From Carposina sasakii (Eukaryota > Arthropoda > Insecta > Lepidoptera > Carposinidae), in contig CP053155.1 of NCBI GenBank assembly GCA_014607495.2, positions 7,626,001 to 7,690,000 on the forward strand: 64,000 nt of DNA, read 5' to 3'. A program made the translations under genes and the position numbers. Below the pieces are notes generated by a model that saw only the letters and a program-made list of their open reading frames with translations, was not told where the DNA came from and did not search any database. Below, piece after piece: positions 51,501-64,000 of this stretch (positions are counted from its first letter, which is position 1; every line of letters begins with the position of its first letter).

Positions 51501-54500
51501 TAAGTATTTTTTTACTAAAATCACAGTTTTTACTTCGTATAGAGGCTCTACGGTCGTAGTATGAAGTTAACAGAAGAAAATTAAGGTTACTTATATGTTA
51601 CAACATAGGCATACAGACAACGAGCATCATCAGCAGTGCAGATCGCGAGGATCGCCGCATACACCGTGGTGGCCTCCTCGTTCATCCTGGGAACTTTCAT
51701 CCTGGCGTCCAGCTGGGTTGCAGCCAGGGCGTCATGCCATCAGCTGGAACAGCTAGACGCCATGCTCGATAAGGAGCTGGCTCTTGAAGGAAGACCGTAC
51801 GGGAATGATGGATTATTAGCCGTGAGTAAATTTGATATATCTTTGTGAACAGGTTGCAAGTTACAGAGCTGAAGTTCACGCCCTAATAGAACTGATAGCT
51901 TTTTGTTAAATAGTTACACATACATTTAAGAAAAAGTATCCATAAACTGTTGTATAATAGGTGTCTACTCTTTACTCTCAATACAGCAACGTTAACATTG
52001 ATACGCAGAAGGTTAGGTCGGTAAATTCTTTGTAAGTAGGTATATTAACTTAAATAAGACGTGGGTAGATAGGACCCAGGCAACCTACGTAAGTAAGTTA
52101 GTACTGAGTACCAAATAACATTTTAAGTTGAAATGTAACATGACATGAGTAGCCATGTAGCATTCTTTTAGCTTTATGTTCTGTAGTGTCATGTGTAGCT
52201 TTATTCCCCATCTGTGGGATTGGATTATGATACAAAGCCTCTCTAATATCAACCTTGGGCTACATGTAGTTGCAAGTAAAAACGTTCCTTGGACTTTACT
52301 TAATTTGAAGTAGGTACCAAATATAGGTAGTTCTAGCAAATCACTTCATCTAGTGGCCTACTTAGTGCATTAAGATCTTCTTTATAAATGCAGTTATATG
52401 GCTAATATATACTTACATAACTGCATAAGATTAAAAGCATATTCTTGCTCACTTTTTCTATTGAAGATACGTTTGTCTATTGTTTGCCAGCCAATATATA
52501 ATCAATACCATCTAGGAATATGGTATCCTACTAATATTATAAACAAGAAAGTTTGTGGGTATGGATGGATGGATGTTTGTTACTCTTTCACGTAAAAATG
52601 GCTGGAGCGATTTTAATAATATTTGGTATGGAGTTAGCTGACACCCTTTTTTTATGACTCACCTCCGACCGGGAAGATGGAAAGTGGCCGGGCTATACCC
52701 ACCCCCACGGTGTCCTCTCCGCCGCATTGCACGGGGTCGTGGGACGACTGAAGCATTCTACCTCAGACCCCGTGCTGCTGCCTGTCCGCTCCGTCTGGGC
52801 GGACTCTCCTAGGGATGCTCTGCAAGCGCCCCAGGGCGCCTCAGGCGCCCTATTATCTCGCGGCGCGTGGGACGATAAGCACGCGCCGTTCGACTTGAGG
52901 ACTCGTGCAATGGGTGGGCCGTGGGCACTCCGGTGCGCAGCCTGGTGCGCAGCCCGGTGAGCCCACCACCGTCTCCCTTATCCAAAGGGAGAATACTCGC
53001 TGGCCCCCGCCGCAGAGCATGTTCCAACGACACACAGAGCATGATACGGCGCGGGACCCCACCTCCCGGGGGTATCCCGGATAATTTCGACATTTTGTTT
53101 TTTCTGTAGTCCACGCGGACGAAGTCGGGGGCGTCCACTAGTAAGTAATATTTAAAAGTGTGAGGGTACTGTTTTCGGCTTGTATATGAATGAGTATTAT
53201 AATATTTTGTAGTTAGTATCTTTCCATCTAGCTCTATCTATGTCTCCGTTAGAAATACATAAATGCTGCTGCTATAAAACGATGAATCACGTTAATTTAA
53301 ATTTTATTGACTACCTGTTATGTAAATGGCTCTAAGTAGGTATGTGAAAAATTTAAATTAAGTATTTTGAAAAAATGTACAAGTAACAATATGCATAGTT
53401 TATCAATAATTTCAAAATATTAGTATTTGCTATTACTAAAATACAAACTATAATAAGAAAGTCGTGACTAATACCACATTGTTAGGGCCACGAATGACAT
53501 CGGTCGGACGTACATTTAAATATAAATAAGTATATATAAGTGTGTAGGTATACTTTATCGCCGAGATCCGGCTGTGCTATGTCACTAAATACAGCCTTGG
53601 AGTTCATCATTTACTTTGTCTCTATTGTGATATTTAAATACCTGTTTAAGCATGCTTACCTGAACGATTAGTGTCAATGTGGGAAACTTCCATAAGTTCC
53701 CTATGTTTATAAATTCTTTATAAGTTACCGAGTTACTTTATTATTTGAAGTCCTTATTTCATAAACGATTCATTGCAAACATACAAGAAGCAATGGGACA
53801 TTTATTTCGTATCAAAATCTATTTTTGTTATTAAAATTATGCACCTAAATAGGTAACTATTATTTAAGATTTTTAAACATCGGGTACTTTTACAAGTTAC
53901 TTTAACTTACTTAAGTAAGTACTTTATTCTTATGATTCTTAGACATCGAAAGTAATTGTAACTTGTACATCCTAGTCAATTATTTGCATGGGTAATAGGG
54001 TCTGAGTAGGTATAATTCTATATACGAGTATGGTTAGTAAGTAGGTATGACTGCGCAGACCTGTAAGTTGTTCACCTTGAATCTCTTTAAATGTTGCGCA
54101 AGATGCAATTATACACATTCGAGCTTTAGGCTCGACGTTTGTTAACGCTGAAATGCGTGAAAACATAGCTTTGTGAGGTGGTAGAGTTATGTTCTGTCAG
54201 TTCTGTGGTTACGTTAGACAGTCAATTAACAAAGCAGAAGCCTATCCCTTGAGAGTTATTCAAGACTCTTCTTCCTATGTATCTACGAGTAACTCATAGT
54301 AACGTATGAAACGTATCTTCTATGCTGCTCTGGGAGTGAAAAAAAAACACGTATAATACTACAGCTGCTTCTCTTCCCGGGCATACTGTACAAGTCAGTA
54401 GAAGGAAAAGAGTGTCTTGGTGTTATGAAGGCGATGGGCTGACCACCTGTCACTACTAACCGAACTTGTACATCTCAACTATACCCTCAAAATTGGTCAG

Positions 54501-57500
54501 AAGTGGCTCCATGTGATTCTATCGGCCCTTAGAGCTCCGCCTACACCGTAAGGGATAAAGGCGTAATGTATGTATGTATGTAGAAACGTATGGAAGCAAT
54601 GAGTTTACGAAGGTTTACGAAAGTGATAAGGTAAGTTATTATTAATTTTGCCTCTTCCCATCGGAATCATTATTGTTTTCAAAGAAAGTTTATTAACATA
54701 TAGGTACTATGTAAAGTTGTAACTGCGAAAATGTCTTTGTTTATATATCTACTTGCATAAATCTAAGGTGGTGTTTATTGTCTTTACAATGGAAGAGCTT
54801 TACAGAGACTTTGTTTTTGTGAGTTTAAAAATAAAAGTATTTTTAATATAGATATATGTGAAAATTAATGAATTTCAGACACGTACCTACTTTTTAGTTA
54901 CACGAAGTTGCATTTCAACCAAGTCTAAATGATGCAAACATCAAATTGTATAAGTGTTTATCATTACACCATAAAGTACTTAAGTTACCAGAAGAGGTCA
55001 GAGATCAAACTCGACAGTTATTGCAGAGTTTGTAATAAAACTAACTCTTACACTACCTGCTAATATGTGTTTGAGGCGAAAGTAAGACCTGATGAGGTCG
55101 ATGACTCCGACTGCAGACGCATCATTACGCGGCGTCAAATCTGCGCGTTTCAAATTCGACATTTACCTGTCAACTGACATTTTATTGCTTGTGTACTTTA
55201 GAGAGTGCAATGCTAACAAACTTGCGCGACATTACGTAGGCTTTGGTGCCTTGATGTAATAGCTGTCCTCACCATGTCCTCACTACCGGGCAATGACTCT
55301 TTTCAAAGATGGCCGACAGTTTAATAGAAGAAATTATGTTTGAATGTGTCGTTGTTTTAATATTCTGTGACAGTCGCTTCGAGGCACCATGTATGGATTA
55401 ATATTCGTTTTGTTAGCCAAAAGGAACTCTCTCTGCGTTATTGTTCTTGTCATACATTTCTCTTTTAACTAGTACCTAACTTGTTAGTTACACCGTCATC
55501 TATTGTTATGTTAAAAATGTAAAATCTGGGTATTCCTTATTTTTTCTCACGTTTAAATATTTGTAAGAATCGGTCTCGCCTACTCTGCATAGGTAGTAAC
55601 TTACCTATAGGTATAGATAGTTTAGTGTGTGTAGTTTAGCTTAGTGTGTTAGAGGCTAGAGCCGGCAACTGCCCGCATTATTTGCAATTGGTTACTTTCC
55701 AATCCACTTTCATAACGAAAATTGCACATGGACCTAGCTGTTTTGCAGACGCTTTTAATCGTATAAATACAAATTTAATACAACAGCGAATATTTCAAAA
55801 TCTATAAATTCTAATGTGCTAATAAATCTACAGGTATTGAAATAAGGAAATGCTATATTATTCTAAAAGCCTGCACTAAGTGGAATTGCATCTTAGCAAT
55901 AATATGGCAAATCTGACTTACACATTCAAATTGAATTCAATGTTTTTGACGAGTTATCGAGTTAGAATGTAAATACAGCCCACACTGGGAGTCCTTGGAG
56001 CGTGCACCGTGACCAATGTATTGAAAATTAGCGCGTACTTGGCCCCGTGAGCACCACAATGATAACTTTTCATCGCCTGCTAGGTTACCGGTACGAATGG
56101 TTGCCCAATTACCGCTGTTAAAAAAGCATTGTGATTGATCAATGATTACGAAAACAATCAGACTGGGGTTTGTTCTCGTTTATAGATCTAAGGCACCAAA
56201 TCAACCAAATCATTACGTGTACAGGTGTGCTGCACTTAGCTCCCCTTATACTTAACTTAATCTCACCTTACCAGAAATAAATTTTCTCTGCCCTTTCGAA
56301 GGTTTCAAATTAAATCGTTGATTATAATTAATAAATAATCTTAAGTTTTCTGTGAAGATGGTTAGAGTATTTCTACATCCATATAATCTATTTCAAACAC
56401 TAAGTTATCAACTTACGTTTATAATAAGTATTACAAGAATAGGTGCTATTGTATGAGTTTAAACTTTGTTACCTTTTTGTTATTACCCGACTGCGCGACG
56501 CTAAGGAGTGGTAATGTGTTTATTATGTTCTTTTTCAATATCAAAATATTAAATACTGATACATAATAGGGAAAACATGATACAAGCACCTACAACCACA
56601 TCATTACTTATTAGGTTAGTACCTACATTATGTATACACACACATATGTATACACACACATATGGGATAGCCAGAACTGCAGGTTTATGAAGGAGATCCA
56701 GCAGCCACGTTTAGCATTGCGGAGCTAGAAACGATTAGTGACAAGTTGCTTGCTTATCCCTTTAGAAAAATCTTTGAGTTCATTAATCGCCTCTCACGAC
56801 ATGCAAGTGGAAGGACTTGAAGCTGTATTCTAGTGAAGCCCCGAATTAGGATAAGTAGAGGTACCGACACGAAAAAAACCTCTCAACATTTCATAATGAG
56901 GTATGCTTGAGTATGCTCAGAAGAAGCTGATGAATTTTTATTATTACGCCCACACAAATACGAGTAGCATTATAGGTTCTATGTTAGGGGACAGATCGGA
57001 AAAAAGTTTGGTCTATAACTATACAGGGTGTAGGTGACAGCCAGGCAAATACTGAAATGCTGAACAAGTACCATTCTGGTGAGTTATACGACAGTGTTAT
57101 TACTCGCAGGATATGTATTTTTGATATGATTTTCAGTAATCTTTGCTCTTCACGCTAATTGAATCGGGCGATCCTGTGACTAATTAAATGGGCTTATTAG
57201 TTATTGTCTGACCCATTTCTGTTTTTTGGATCAATTTTGACTCTCCATTAGAAATGATCAGTTTTTTGAAATTTTTTGAGGGCAACTTTTTTGAAAATCT
57301 TTTGGTAAAAAAAATATTTTTATGTCATTACCTATTTAAGGCCTAATTAAGCGAACTAAACAATTTTTTTCCTAAAAATATGAAAACTTGTCGGAAAATT
57401 TCGGAAATTTCCTGCGAAAATTTTCAGTGTTTTCCGCCTTAGAATCATGGTATGAAGTCATGGTATCAATATATGCCTGGCTGTCACAAACACCCTGTAT

Positions 57501-60500
57501 ATTTGTTTGGTGATTGATCTAACTAGATACCTACAATTAAGAATTTGAAATACAATGGTAGGTAAGCTTAATTCCTGCCTTCTTACGGCATCCTCTATCA
57601 GGTTACTTAAGAAACTAATTAGGATATATCTCGCTACGGGTGGCATAATATGATATAGCGGAATAAACCGATTTGATGTGGTCACATTGTATTCTGTCTG
57701 ATTGTGTTTGATAAACATTGAACTATTGCCAGTACCTTATATATGTATATAAGCGTGATATTCAAATTGCGATTAGATTTTTGTATTGTCATGTCACGTG
57801 TCGGATAGTATGTGGGCATGCCAGCGGATGTCAGCGATTTTCCGTACATACGCGGCAAGATCTGCTACTGTGTTCGGCTAATTGTTGGGCTGCAGATATT
57901 ATTATCGTTAAGTCTTCACGCTTGAAGCACTCTGATCATAACATCATGTTGCTATCCGACTTGAATACATGCTAATATCACAAAAAGTTGCGACCTTTAA
58001 ATGTAGGTATAAATTATTTTAAATTTCGGTGGTTTGTCGTTGTTCTCAACATCGTTGTTTTGGTTGTTATGAGCCTCAACAGTTTAGTTTCGAAGTGGAT
58101 AAGGACTAAAATGCGGGTTTTCTAGGGGTTGTTAAATCTAAATTTAAAATCTTTATAGCATGGGGTTTGCTTGGTTATTAAATTAGCAAGCAACCTTTCT
58201 TTCTCACAGATAAAATCTAATGTGAATGTCGTGTTAGATTAATAATCTCGGTAGACATGTTGTCGAGAGTACAGTTTAGGCCATTTGCCTTTCTCCGTGT
58301 GTTAATAACTTTAGACATTAATGTAGCTATCTGCTATAGCTTAATAAAACCTAGTAAGTGCTAACATTAAAGTGGTAATATAAAGATGGGCAATCAAAAT
58401 ACTGACATAATTACTGTGCAGTTAACGGAGGGTTGGATGTTTTTGGTACTTCTACTCTTCTTCTATGGTTTCACGAATTCTGATATAATTTTCGGATTAA
58501 GTTAGTTTACCAGAAAATGTGTTTTTTTATGCAACAGTAAAAATATACATAATATAAATAGCGTTGAATGTCACCGGACATTGTTTAAATCGCCCACATT
58601 TCCTCTGTAAAGAGATCGCAATGAGATGGAACTCAACCTCATTAGGACATCCTTTTCAATTACATATTCTAACGAGAGGCACCTACCTAATACACCTAGA
58701 TACATTTGTGAACGATACATAACAGGGTAACTTTATTATACACTAGTGGACGCCCGCGACTCTATCCGCGTGGACTGCAGAAAAAACAAAATGTCGAAAT
58801 TATCCGGGATTAAATATTTTCCGGGATAAAAAGTAGCCTAAATGTTAAGTGGGACCTGTCACAACATATTCCTGAAACCTACATCGAAATCGGATCAGCC
58901 ATTTCTGAGATTAGCGTGCACAAACATCGATCCGATATATGCAATATATAGATAGAATAGATAGATATAGATTTCAGAACTACCATGTTAAGGCACCTAG
59001 TCCTAATAGTCTAGGAACCAAGTCACCGGAATCACAAAATATTCACCTACAGGACGGCCATCGGTTAACAGTAACAGTTTGTAATTTAGCCGCAATCACG
59101 CAACGCTCAGGCTCAGGTAACTACAGCTGTAAGTGCTTCAAATGTTTCGCAAATGCAGTAAAAGTATGGGCGTAGTGTTCCTACAATGTGACAATAGCTG
59201 CATCTACGTAATCGGTGTTTTCTATCAGTTGCGGTGGCGGGCACGTCGCGCTCGGCTGCCCCTGATAGTCGACACGACACCCTACAGTATTTTCACACCA
59301 GTCATCTGCTGGTAAACCAAAATAGATTTCAGATCTTGTCCTACTAATATTATAAACGCGAAAGTTTGTGAGTACCTATGGATGGATGAATGTTTGTTAT
59401 CCTTTGACGTGAAAACGGCTGGAGCGATTTTAATAAATGTTGGTACGGAGTTGGCTGACACCCTGGATTAACACATAGGCTACTTTTTATCCCGGGATAA
59501 ATATTTTTATCCCGGATAATTTCGACGTTTTGATTTTTCAGCAGTCCACGCGGACGAAGTCTCGGGTGTCCACTAGTTAATCATACAGAGAAAGCCCCTG
59601 AGATTATAGCTCGTCCACTTTGCCCGGGGCCTAATCTGTCGTGAAGTAAATAAAATATCTAAGCTAGCGACTGTCACGCATATTCTATGAGTAGGTATAA
59701 ATAATGCAACAATGCTAGTAACTAGTAACATTTGGGGTGTATCACTTAGAACAAAATACTTTGGCATGATAAAGGTTCCATATAATACGATTGGAAAGGG
59801 TTATTGATATTTTTAGTTGGAAAATTGTTTAGTATAAAATTGCCATAACACAGTGTAAATCCCACAGTTTGTGTTATCTTTTGAGGAGATTTTGGTGTGC
59901 TGGTATGAGCCATGCTGTAATGGCTCAAACATTTTTCGTCTAATGCAATAAAACCCTAGGTGCATTTGAGACAGACTCAAGTCGTCGATGCGGTATGTTT
60001 TGTCAATTTTCAGTCCACTACCTCACACGGAAACGTTGGAAAACTCTTTAGACGACCATCATTTGCTTTTATAGTAACACGCAATATTCCTGAACCTAGA
60101 CATAGACGACCGACTGTAAGATAAGTGTCAAGTAATCTCAGTTACAGTTTGTTCCAGTTTCACTCGAGAATCGTCAAATAATTTTAAAGTTATTATTTGG
60201 GCGAAACAGGAACAAATCGATAAAACACCTAGGTATGCGATTACCTGGAGACTTATCTACCTACAGGCAGTATGGTATCAAATCTGTGGTAATATAGCTA
60301 AGTTGTAAATACTTTGTCCTTGTAATTACTGTCCCTAATATGATGGTCATATTCCGAGTACTCCTATAAAACACTCCGAGCCAAAAGTGAGAGATTGTAT
60401 GAGAATCTTCGGTTGTATCAGCGCTCCTAACTGTGTCTGTCCTTAGCCAAATAGGTATCTGTGCATAGAAAGAAGCAAGACACCCCAAAAAGCATGTAAT

Positions 60501-61527
60501 AGCTCCCGATGAGAACGCACCTTAACAAGGGAACAAATAGGAGTTTCTCGCTATAACCGACTGGATCAATTGGATGGAGCAATGTTTTCCAATGTTTTCA
60601 TATCTCTCTATTTACGTAGCGGGTATAATAAAAACAAACAATCGGCGGGTAACCTTGCACTTTTCTTGCGGATGTTCTTTAAACGCTTTGCATGATTGTG
60701 TTAGTAGTCAACTCCAGCTATTATCCAGTGAGAACACGGCAATTGACATGAACAATGACAAGCCAGAGTGCGCGTAGCTACTTTATAGCCTACGTGAATA
60801 ACTTACGTAACCGTGCGGCATGCAAAGGCATCCGCCATCTTGTGATGAACACTCCGATGGCTTTTGCTTGAAAAGTGAGTGGTGCTTAGCTATGTTTTTG
60901 CTTCAAACGCGAACGTTTCAAAGCCATTACAAATGCGCAATTCGCAAAAACAGATTACGTGGAAAATTACTGGGTACTTATTGTTACTGCACTAGATTAG
61001 TAGAACTTCATGGAGCGAAATATTTAAGTTTTAACTGTTTAAATATTTTTTTAAAATGCGGTTCTCCGTTCTCATATAGCTACTTTTTTATTAATACTTT
61101 AGCTCAAAGCTAAACATTGATGGTGTTCGTAGTAGAGACATTTTATGATGTAAAGGGAGCTACAGTCGTAAGTACGACTTCCCGCCCAGGGTTTTTGGCT
61201 AGTCTAACTAATAGTCTCACGCAAACTATTTGAAACCATCAATATTTAGGAAACATATTCTCTAGACCAAACTTTGGCACGTTGCTTCAGAAACAATCAC
61301 AGCCTACATTATCCCCCTACCATATACAGAATAGGTAGAAAGTTAACTAACATGATTTCTTACAGGATGAGCCGCTGCCGATTGGCAACGCGCATGCGCT
61401 GCATGCGGAGCCCCCAATGACTGCGGCGCCGCCGGTGCACCAGACATCGCCGCCCGCTCCTGAACACCAGGTCAAGGATGACGCGCTCAACCACGCCGAG
61501 TCCAAGATTGATGAGGATAAACTACAA
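45526..61527 (+). CDS. Putative single-pass type II membrane protein, first three coding exons of a long-intron gene
   Basis: Exons: 45526-45621 (MEKEHQPDSMATITMKPEYP then PSEVYSTSEPPP), 51642-51821 (IARIAAYTVVASSFILGTFI then LASSWVAARASCHQLEQLDA) and 61366-61527 (DEPLPIGNAHALHAEPPMTA ... ESKIDEDKLQ). All exons are multiples of three in phase 0, with GTAAGT, GTGAGT and GTAAGG donors. The product so far is 146 residues: a polar, PPP-containing cytosolic head, one hydrophobic segment (about residues 36-58) without a preceding signal peptide, a single Cys, an acidic helix-prone part (QLEQLDAMLDKELALEG) and a Pro/His-rich stretch. Introns are about 6.0 and 9.5 kb and the gene continues past 64000. 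I do not recognise the family. ATG 45526 is the first in frame after the CpG-rich leader. Confidence 0.75.
45622..51641. other. Intron 1 of the type II membrane protein gene
   Basis: About 6 kb. Holds a palindromic MITE (47235-47788), a small Cys-free set of chance frames, and a GC-richer patch at about 50835-51010 (ctcgctcctcccgcccgtgc) that might be an alternative promoter. No other exon recognised. Confidence 0.45.
47235..47788. mobile_element. Pogo-like MITE, about 554 bp, with an inner palindrome
   Basis: Left cagtgtaatccgttaagaat; the right end is the complement of cagtagaatccgcttgtgac, followed by TA. Inside, 47390-47552 is itself an inverted repeat (cactaaacgacacaacaacg against the complement of agacgacacggccataacaa). 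The words cataataagcg and tcattataagcgg recur. Left TA flank is not preserved (tg). Confidence 0.45.
52526..53141 (+). mobile_element. Helitron-like element carrying a 415-bp GC-rich insert
   Basis: Starts tcctactaatattataaaca and ends gcgtccactag before T. Compared with the 238-bp copy at 59339-59576, the segment from about 52655 to 53070 replaces the usual cacataggctactttttatc part with strongly GC-rich DNA (gcgccccagggcgcctcagg, gtgcgcagcctggtgcgcag). Frames are open on both strands but no domain was recognised. Confidence 0.65.
54317..54582 (+). mobile_element. SINE family A, copy 4, with 9-bp target duplication
   Basis: Flanked by gaaacgtat on both sides (54308-54316 and 54583-54591). 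Starts cttctatgctgctctgggag and ends tgtatgtatgta. Confidence 0.88.
56655..56855 (+). repeat. Copy of the GTTCCCGAAATG-related repeat
   Basis: Shares agaactgcaggtttatgaag, gagatccagcagccacgttt, agtgacaagttgcttgctta and ctgtattctagtgaagcccc with 44550-44805. The 5' part differs (a doubled acacacacatatg run precedes it). Confidence 0.6.
57024..57497. mobile_element. Tc1/mariner-type MITE, 474 bp
   Basis: Left cagggtgtaggtgacagcca; the right end is the complement of cagggtgtttgtgacagcca; TA on both sides (57022-57023 and 57498-57499). The interior is AT-rich with no intact frame. Confidence 0.82.
58743..58985 (-). mobile_element. Helitron-like element, copy 3
   Basis: The minus-strand 3' end ccacgcggatagagtcgcgg, followed by gcgtccactag, is at the left boundary. 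Shares atccgggataa and gagattagcgtgcacaaac with 29217-29558. The 5' end on the right is degenerated into a gatagata run. Confidence 0.6.
59339..59576 (+). mobile_element. Helitron-like element, 238 bp
   Basis: Starts tcctactaatattataaacg and ends gtgtccactag before T. Internal aaacggctggagcgatttta, gttggctgacaccctggatt and atcccggataatttcgacgt are shared with 52526-53141. Confidence 0.72.
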
Positions 61528-64000
61528 GTAAGGCTTCATCAATGGTTAAGGTTATTAATAAGGTTTTATTATCGAACTAGGTACTTAACGTTTGGCTGTG
61601 CGCCACCATACCGGTTGCTTGACTTTTCACATCCACACGCACTAAAGCTTTAGGTTTCCTTGGAAAGCAGTGCCATCATGTAGCGGCCGTGAAGGAACTT
61701 TTTAAATGTCGGCACCGTAAAGTTAGCTGTCTTTTTGCTATCCTAGGAAGCTTACGCGTTTTGTACTTCCAGAAACTTCAAAAAATTAGTGAATAGGTAT
61801 CTTCTAGGTAGCCATGTACAAGTGTCCTATTAATGCTATATCGCGTATCCTCTAAAACACCGTCATAAGACTACAAAATAGAGTTTTTGTTGAGTTAAGT
61901 TTGAGTTTTGAGATTTAGTGGAAATGCGATTGTACATATTTTGCGTGTGTGCAATATGGCATCTGTCTGCATAACAAATAGCTAGCTCATAAAGAACATT
62001 CAATCCATCTACGAATGATGTTCCAAAGGAAAATTAATAGCAAAAGATTTGCTTACTGTTGGCAAAATCTGAGTAATAGTTAAGTGTATAAGGACAACGA
62101 CAATAAAAAAAATTGACTTCCCGTTGTCCCCATGATGGGGACAAAATCATGGGCTAACGGGAATACAGGTAATTGTTTTATAATGCTAAAAAAGAAAACG
62201 GGAAGCATTTTGCTGCACGCATTATGTACAAATGATTCATACGAATACCGGACTATAGTTATGTCTATCTACATACATTTTCCCGTATAGCTCTCTCTGT
62301 AACATAGTAGTTTTTAAAGATAAAACTAGTGTTTATGCCAGCAAGCTCTTTGTTTTGATTTACATTCGCGTTACAAATCGAGTCGGTGGTATTTCGTCCA
62401 GCATTTATATACGGAGGCGTGAGGCGACTGTAAACACTTCGGTTTTATACGCACTTTATGTTCTGGGTTTTACGCTATTAACATGCATGCTCAAATTAAA
62501 TATTAAAAATTCGTTTTTATTTATTCACTGTGTACTTGAGAAACATGGAGAGACGTAATAAATTGTAACTTTCAAAATGATTTAAATGACTGCACGTGTA
62601 AGAGATGAATCTTAAAAATGTACTATGTAGAGTAATTTGCCATGCATATTATGATATGATATTGAATGCCCACTAGCGGCTGGCCACGCCTTACTTACAT
62701 ATACCTACTGTATAATTATGGAAAGGTTGGCTTAGCATGTGCAATAAATCTTTGCGTTTTTGTTCCTAAATTTATTCAGACAATACACAAACCACAATGT
62801 TTGACATGGCTTATGTAAAGTGATAGTTTCTAGACGCATAGCTTATTGTGCCGATATATTGATGATTAATGATGATGTATCGAGATCGGATGTGCAGTTA
62901 GGTTGCCAGGCAAGCACTAGCTGCGTAATGACGTCACGGCTTTCACTGAGCTGCGCCGGCGCCGGGTCCGTTGCACCGCGAGAAAGCGACCGCTTGTTAT
63001 TTTATAACCAACTTCATATCTTTTATTATTGTCGCAACATGTAACATTATCTGTACAAATTAACGAGATTTTATTATATAGCCTCAAGAGTTTTATGGCC
63101 GGATATCATAGCGTTACCCAAACATTTTGAAGGTAAAAGGTAATAGTATATTCAGAGTAGATTGCTTGGCTTGGATTCACGCAGTTATGGCTTAGTCAAG
63201 GTACCAACGACACTATTTCAATAATTCTCTTTATCACCTCAAAACTGGGGAATAAAACGTCCATAACTAGGTATATTATCGTAAATAAAATCTATAGGAC
63301 CAATTACTAAACATCACCAGCAAGTACCTATGGACTTCCTGTAATAGTTATCGTATAACAATAAAAATCATAACATTGTTACGCGCAAGTGTAAATTCTT
63401 TAGAAATTCTAATTGTTTTTCTTGTACTTATGTATAGTAAAATAACGTGCATTCGTTTCATGACGCTGATGCCATTTTTACAGAATATAACCACTGAATT
63501 AGACCCTAATATTGTAGCTTTATACCTATTTGTATTCGTTAAAGTTTACTAGCCCAAGAAGGGTTAGTTATACAATCAATTGATTATATGTTTATTACAA
63601 TTAATATGTTGACGCAGTTCATGCCAAAGTTAGTTTAGTTTATATTCCATTACTTTTCATTACTGATAGAAAATTCCTAGTGACCTAATCCACTTATTTA
63701 TACAAACATAACAGCACGCGACGAATAGCAACAATACTCTTATAAACTGTAAGCAATGTGTGCCCATAATTAATAAGATTATTACAAATTGAAAAGAACA
63801 ATAGTAAAATAATTTTCATATAATTTGTAACTAGTTATGTATTTCTGAAACAATAAACAGGAAATCTGACATAGCTCTACCACATAAATAGATGAGGTCA
63901 GTAGATTGGTGAACGAGATCTCTCCCGTGATGATATATGGTATAGTAGTGTAAAGTGCACCTAAGGGTCTATTCACGAAGTGCAATTAGTTGCAGCACTG
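61528..64000. other. Start of intron 3 of the type II membrane protein gene
   Basis: Follows the GTAAGG donor at 61528. No further exon was recognised before the window ends. A GC-richer patch with a full CRE-type palindrome TGACGTCA lies at 62929-62936 (surrounded by gagctgcgccggcgccgggt), a possible intronic regulatory site. A small hairpin with cccgttgtccccatgatggg occurs at about 62118-62160. Confidence 0.4.

Larger units (their letters stand above)
51822..61365. other. Intron 2 of the type II membrane protein gene
   Basis: About 9.5 kb of AT-rich DNA with mobile elements: Helitron-like copies (52526-53141, 58743-58985, 59339-59576), SINE family A (54317-54582), the GTTCCCGAAATG-related repeat (56655-56855) and a Tc1/mariner-type element (57024-57497). 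Open frames at 57718-57975, 58939-59315 and 60820-61113 show no domain I recognise. Confidence 0.5.

Noticed and set aside
60820..61113. 97-codon plus frame in intron 2
   Set aside because: No acceptor in phase with the flanking exons, no recognisable domain, and Cys/Phe-rich composition typical of AT-rich chance frames.

Overview
This window looks like nuclear DNA from a moth or butterfly (Lepidoptera). Genes have short GT-AG exons in AT-rich DNA (phase-matched junctions were traced by hand). The non-genic DNA is crowded with TA-flanked palindromic MITEs, hAT-type MITEs with 8-bp target duplications, RTE-type LINE 3' ends, Helitron-like copies (TC...CTAGT ends) and a SINE ending in ATGT repeats. 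No bacterial or viral gene was seen. Species is not determinable from the sequence alone.

Layout. 0-6 kb: the 5' three coding exons of an acyl-protein thioesterase 1-like gene (minus, runs off the left edge), a small unidentified two-exon gene (minus) and an OSER1-like gene (plus). 6-21 kb: a gene-poor transposon zone. It holds a 3.3-kb composite hAT-like element with 8-bp target duplications and the first exon of a THAP-domain protein, an apparently intact Tc1-like DD34E transposon (17780-19045), several MITE families and one orphan terminal exon (11656-11817). 21.6-25 kb: a UBALD (FAM100) gene on minus. 26-31.2 kb: a complete seven-coding-exon Na+/H+ exchanger of the NHE8 type on plus, head to head with UBALD across about 1 kb. 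36.3-37.1 kb: prefoldin subunit 4 on minus, convergent with the exchanger. 37.4-44.2 kb: a second repeat zone with MITEs, Helitron-like pieces, a 120-130 bp tandem array with higher-order structure, and a 1.93-kb element with about 140-bp GC-rich terminal inverted repeats. 45.5 kb to the right edge: one gene with very long introns (three coding exons visible: 45526-45621, 51642-51821, 61366-61527) encoding a putative single-pass type II membrane protein; its 3' part is outside the window.

The recognised host genes are conserved housekeeping functions (depalmitoylation, oxidative-stress/longevity factor, UBA-like protein, organellar pH, co-chaperone). They form no operon or pathway; the UBALD/NHE8 pair is the only arrangement suggesting shared regulation. 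The less ordinary content is in the transposable elements: the composite THAP-containing hAT element with inverted minisatellite arms, the long-TIR element with 7-bp duplications, the apparently intact Tc1 copy, and two perfect short hairpins in the NHE8-PFDN4 interval. All family assignments rest on recognised motifs; no database search was run.
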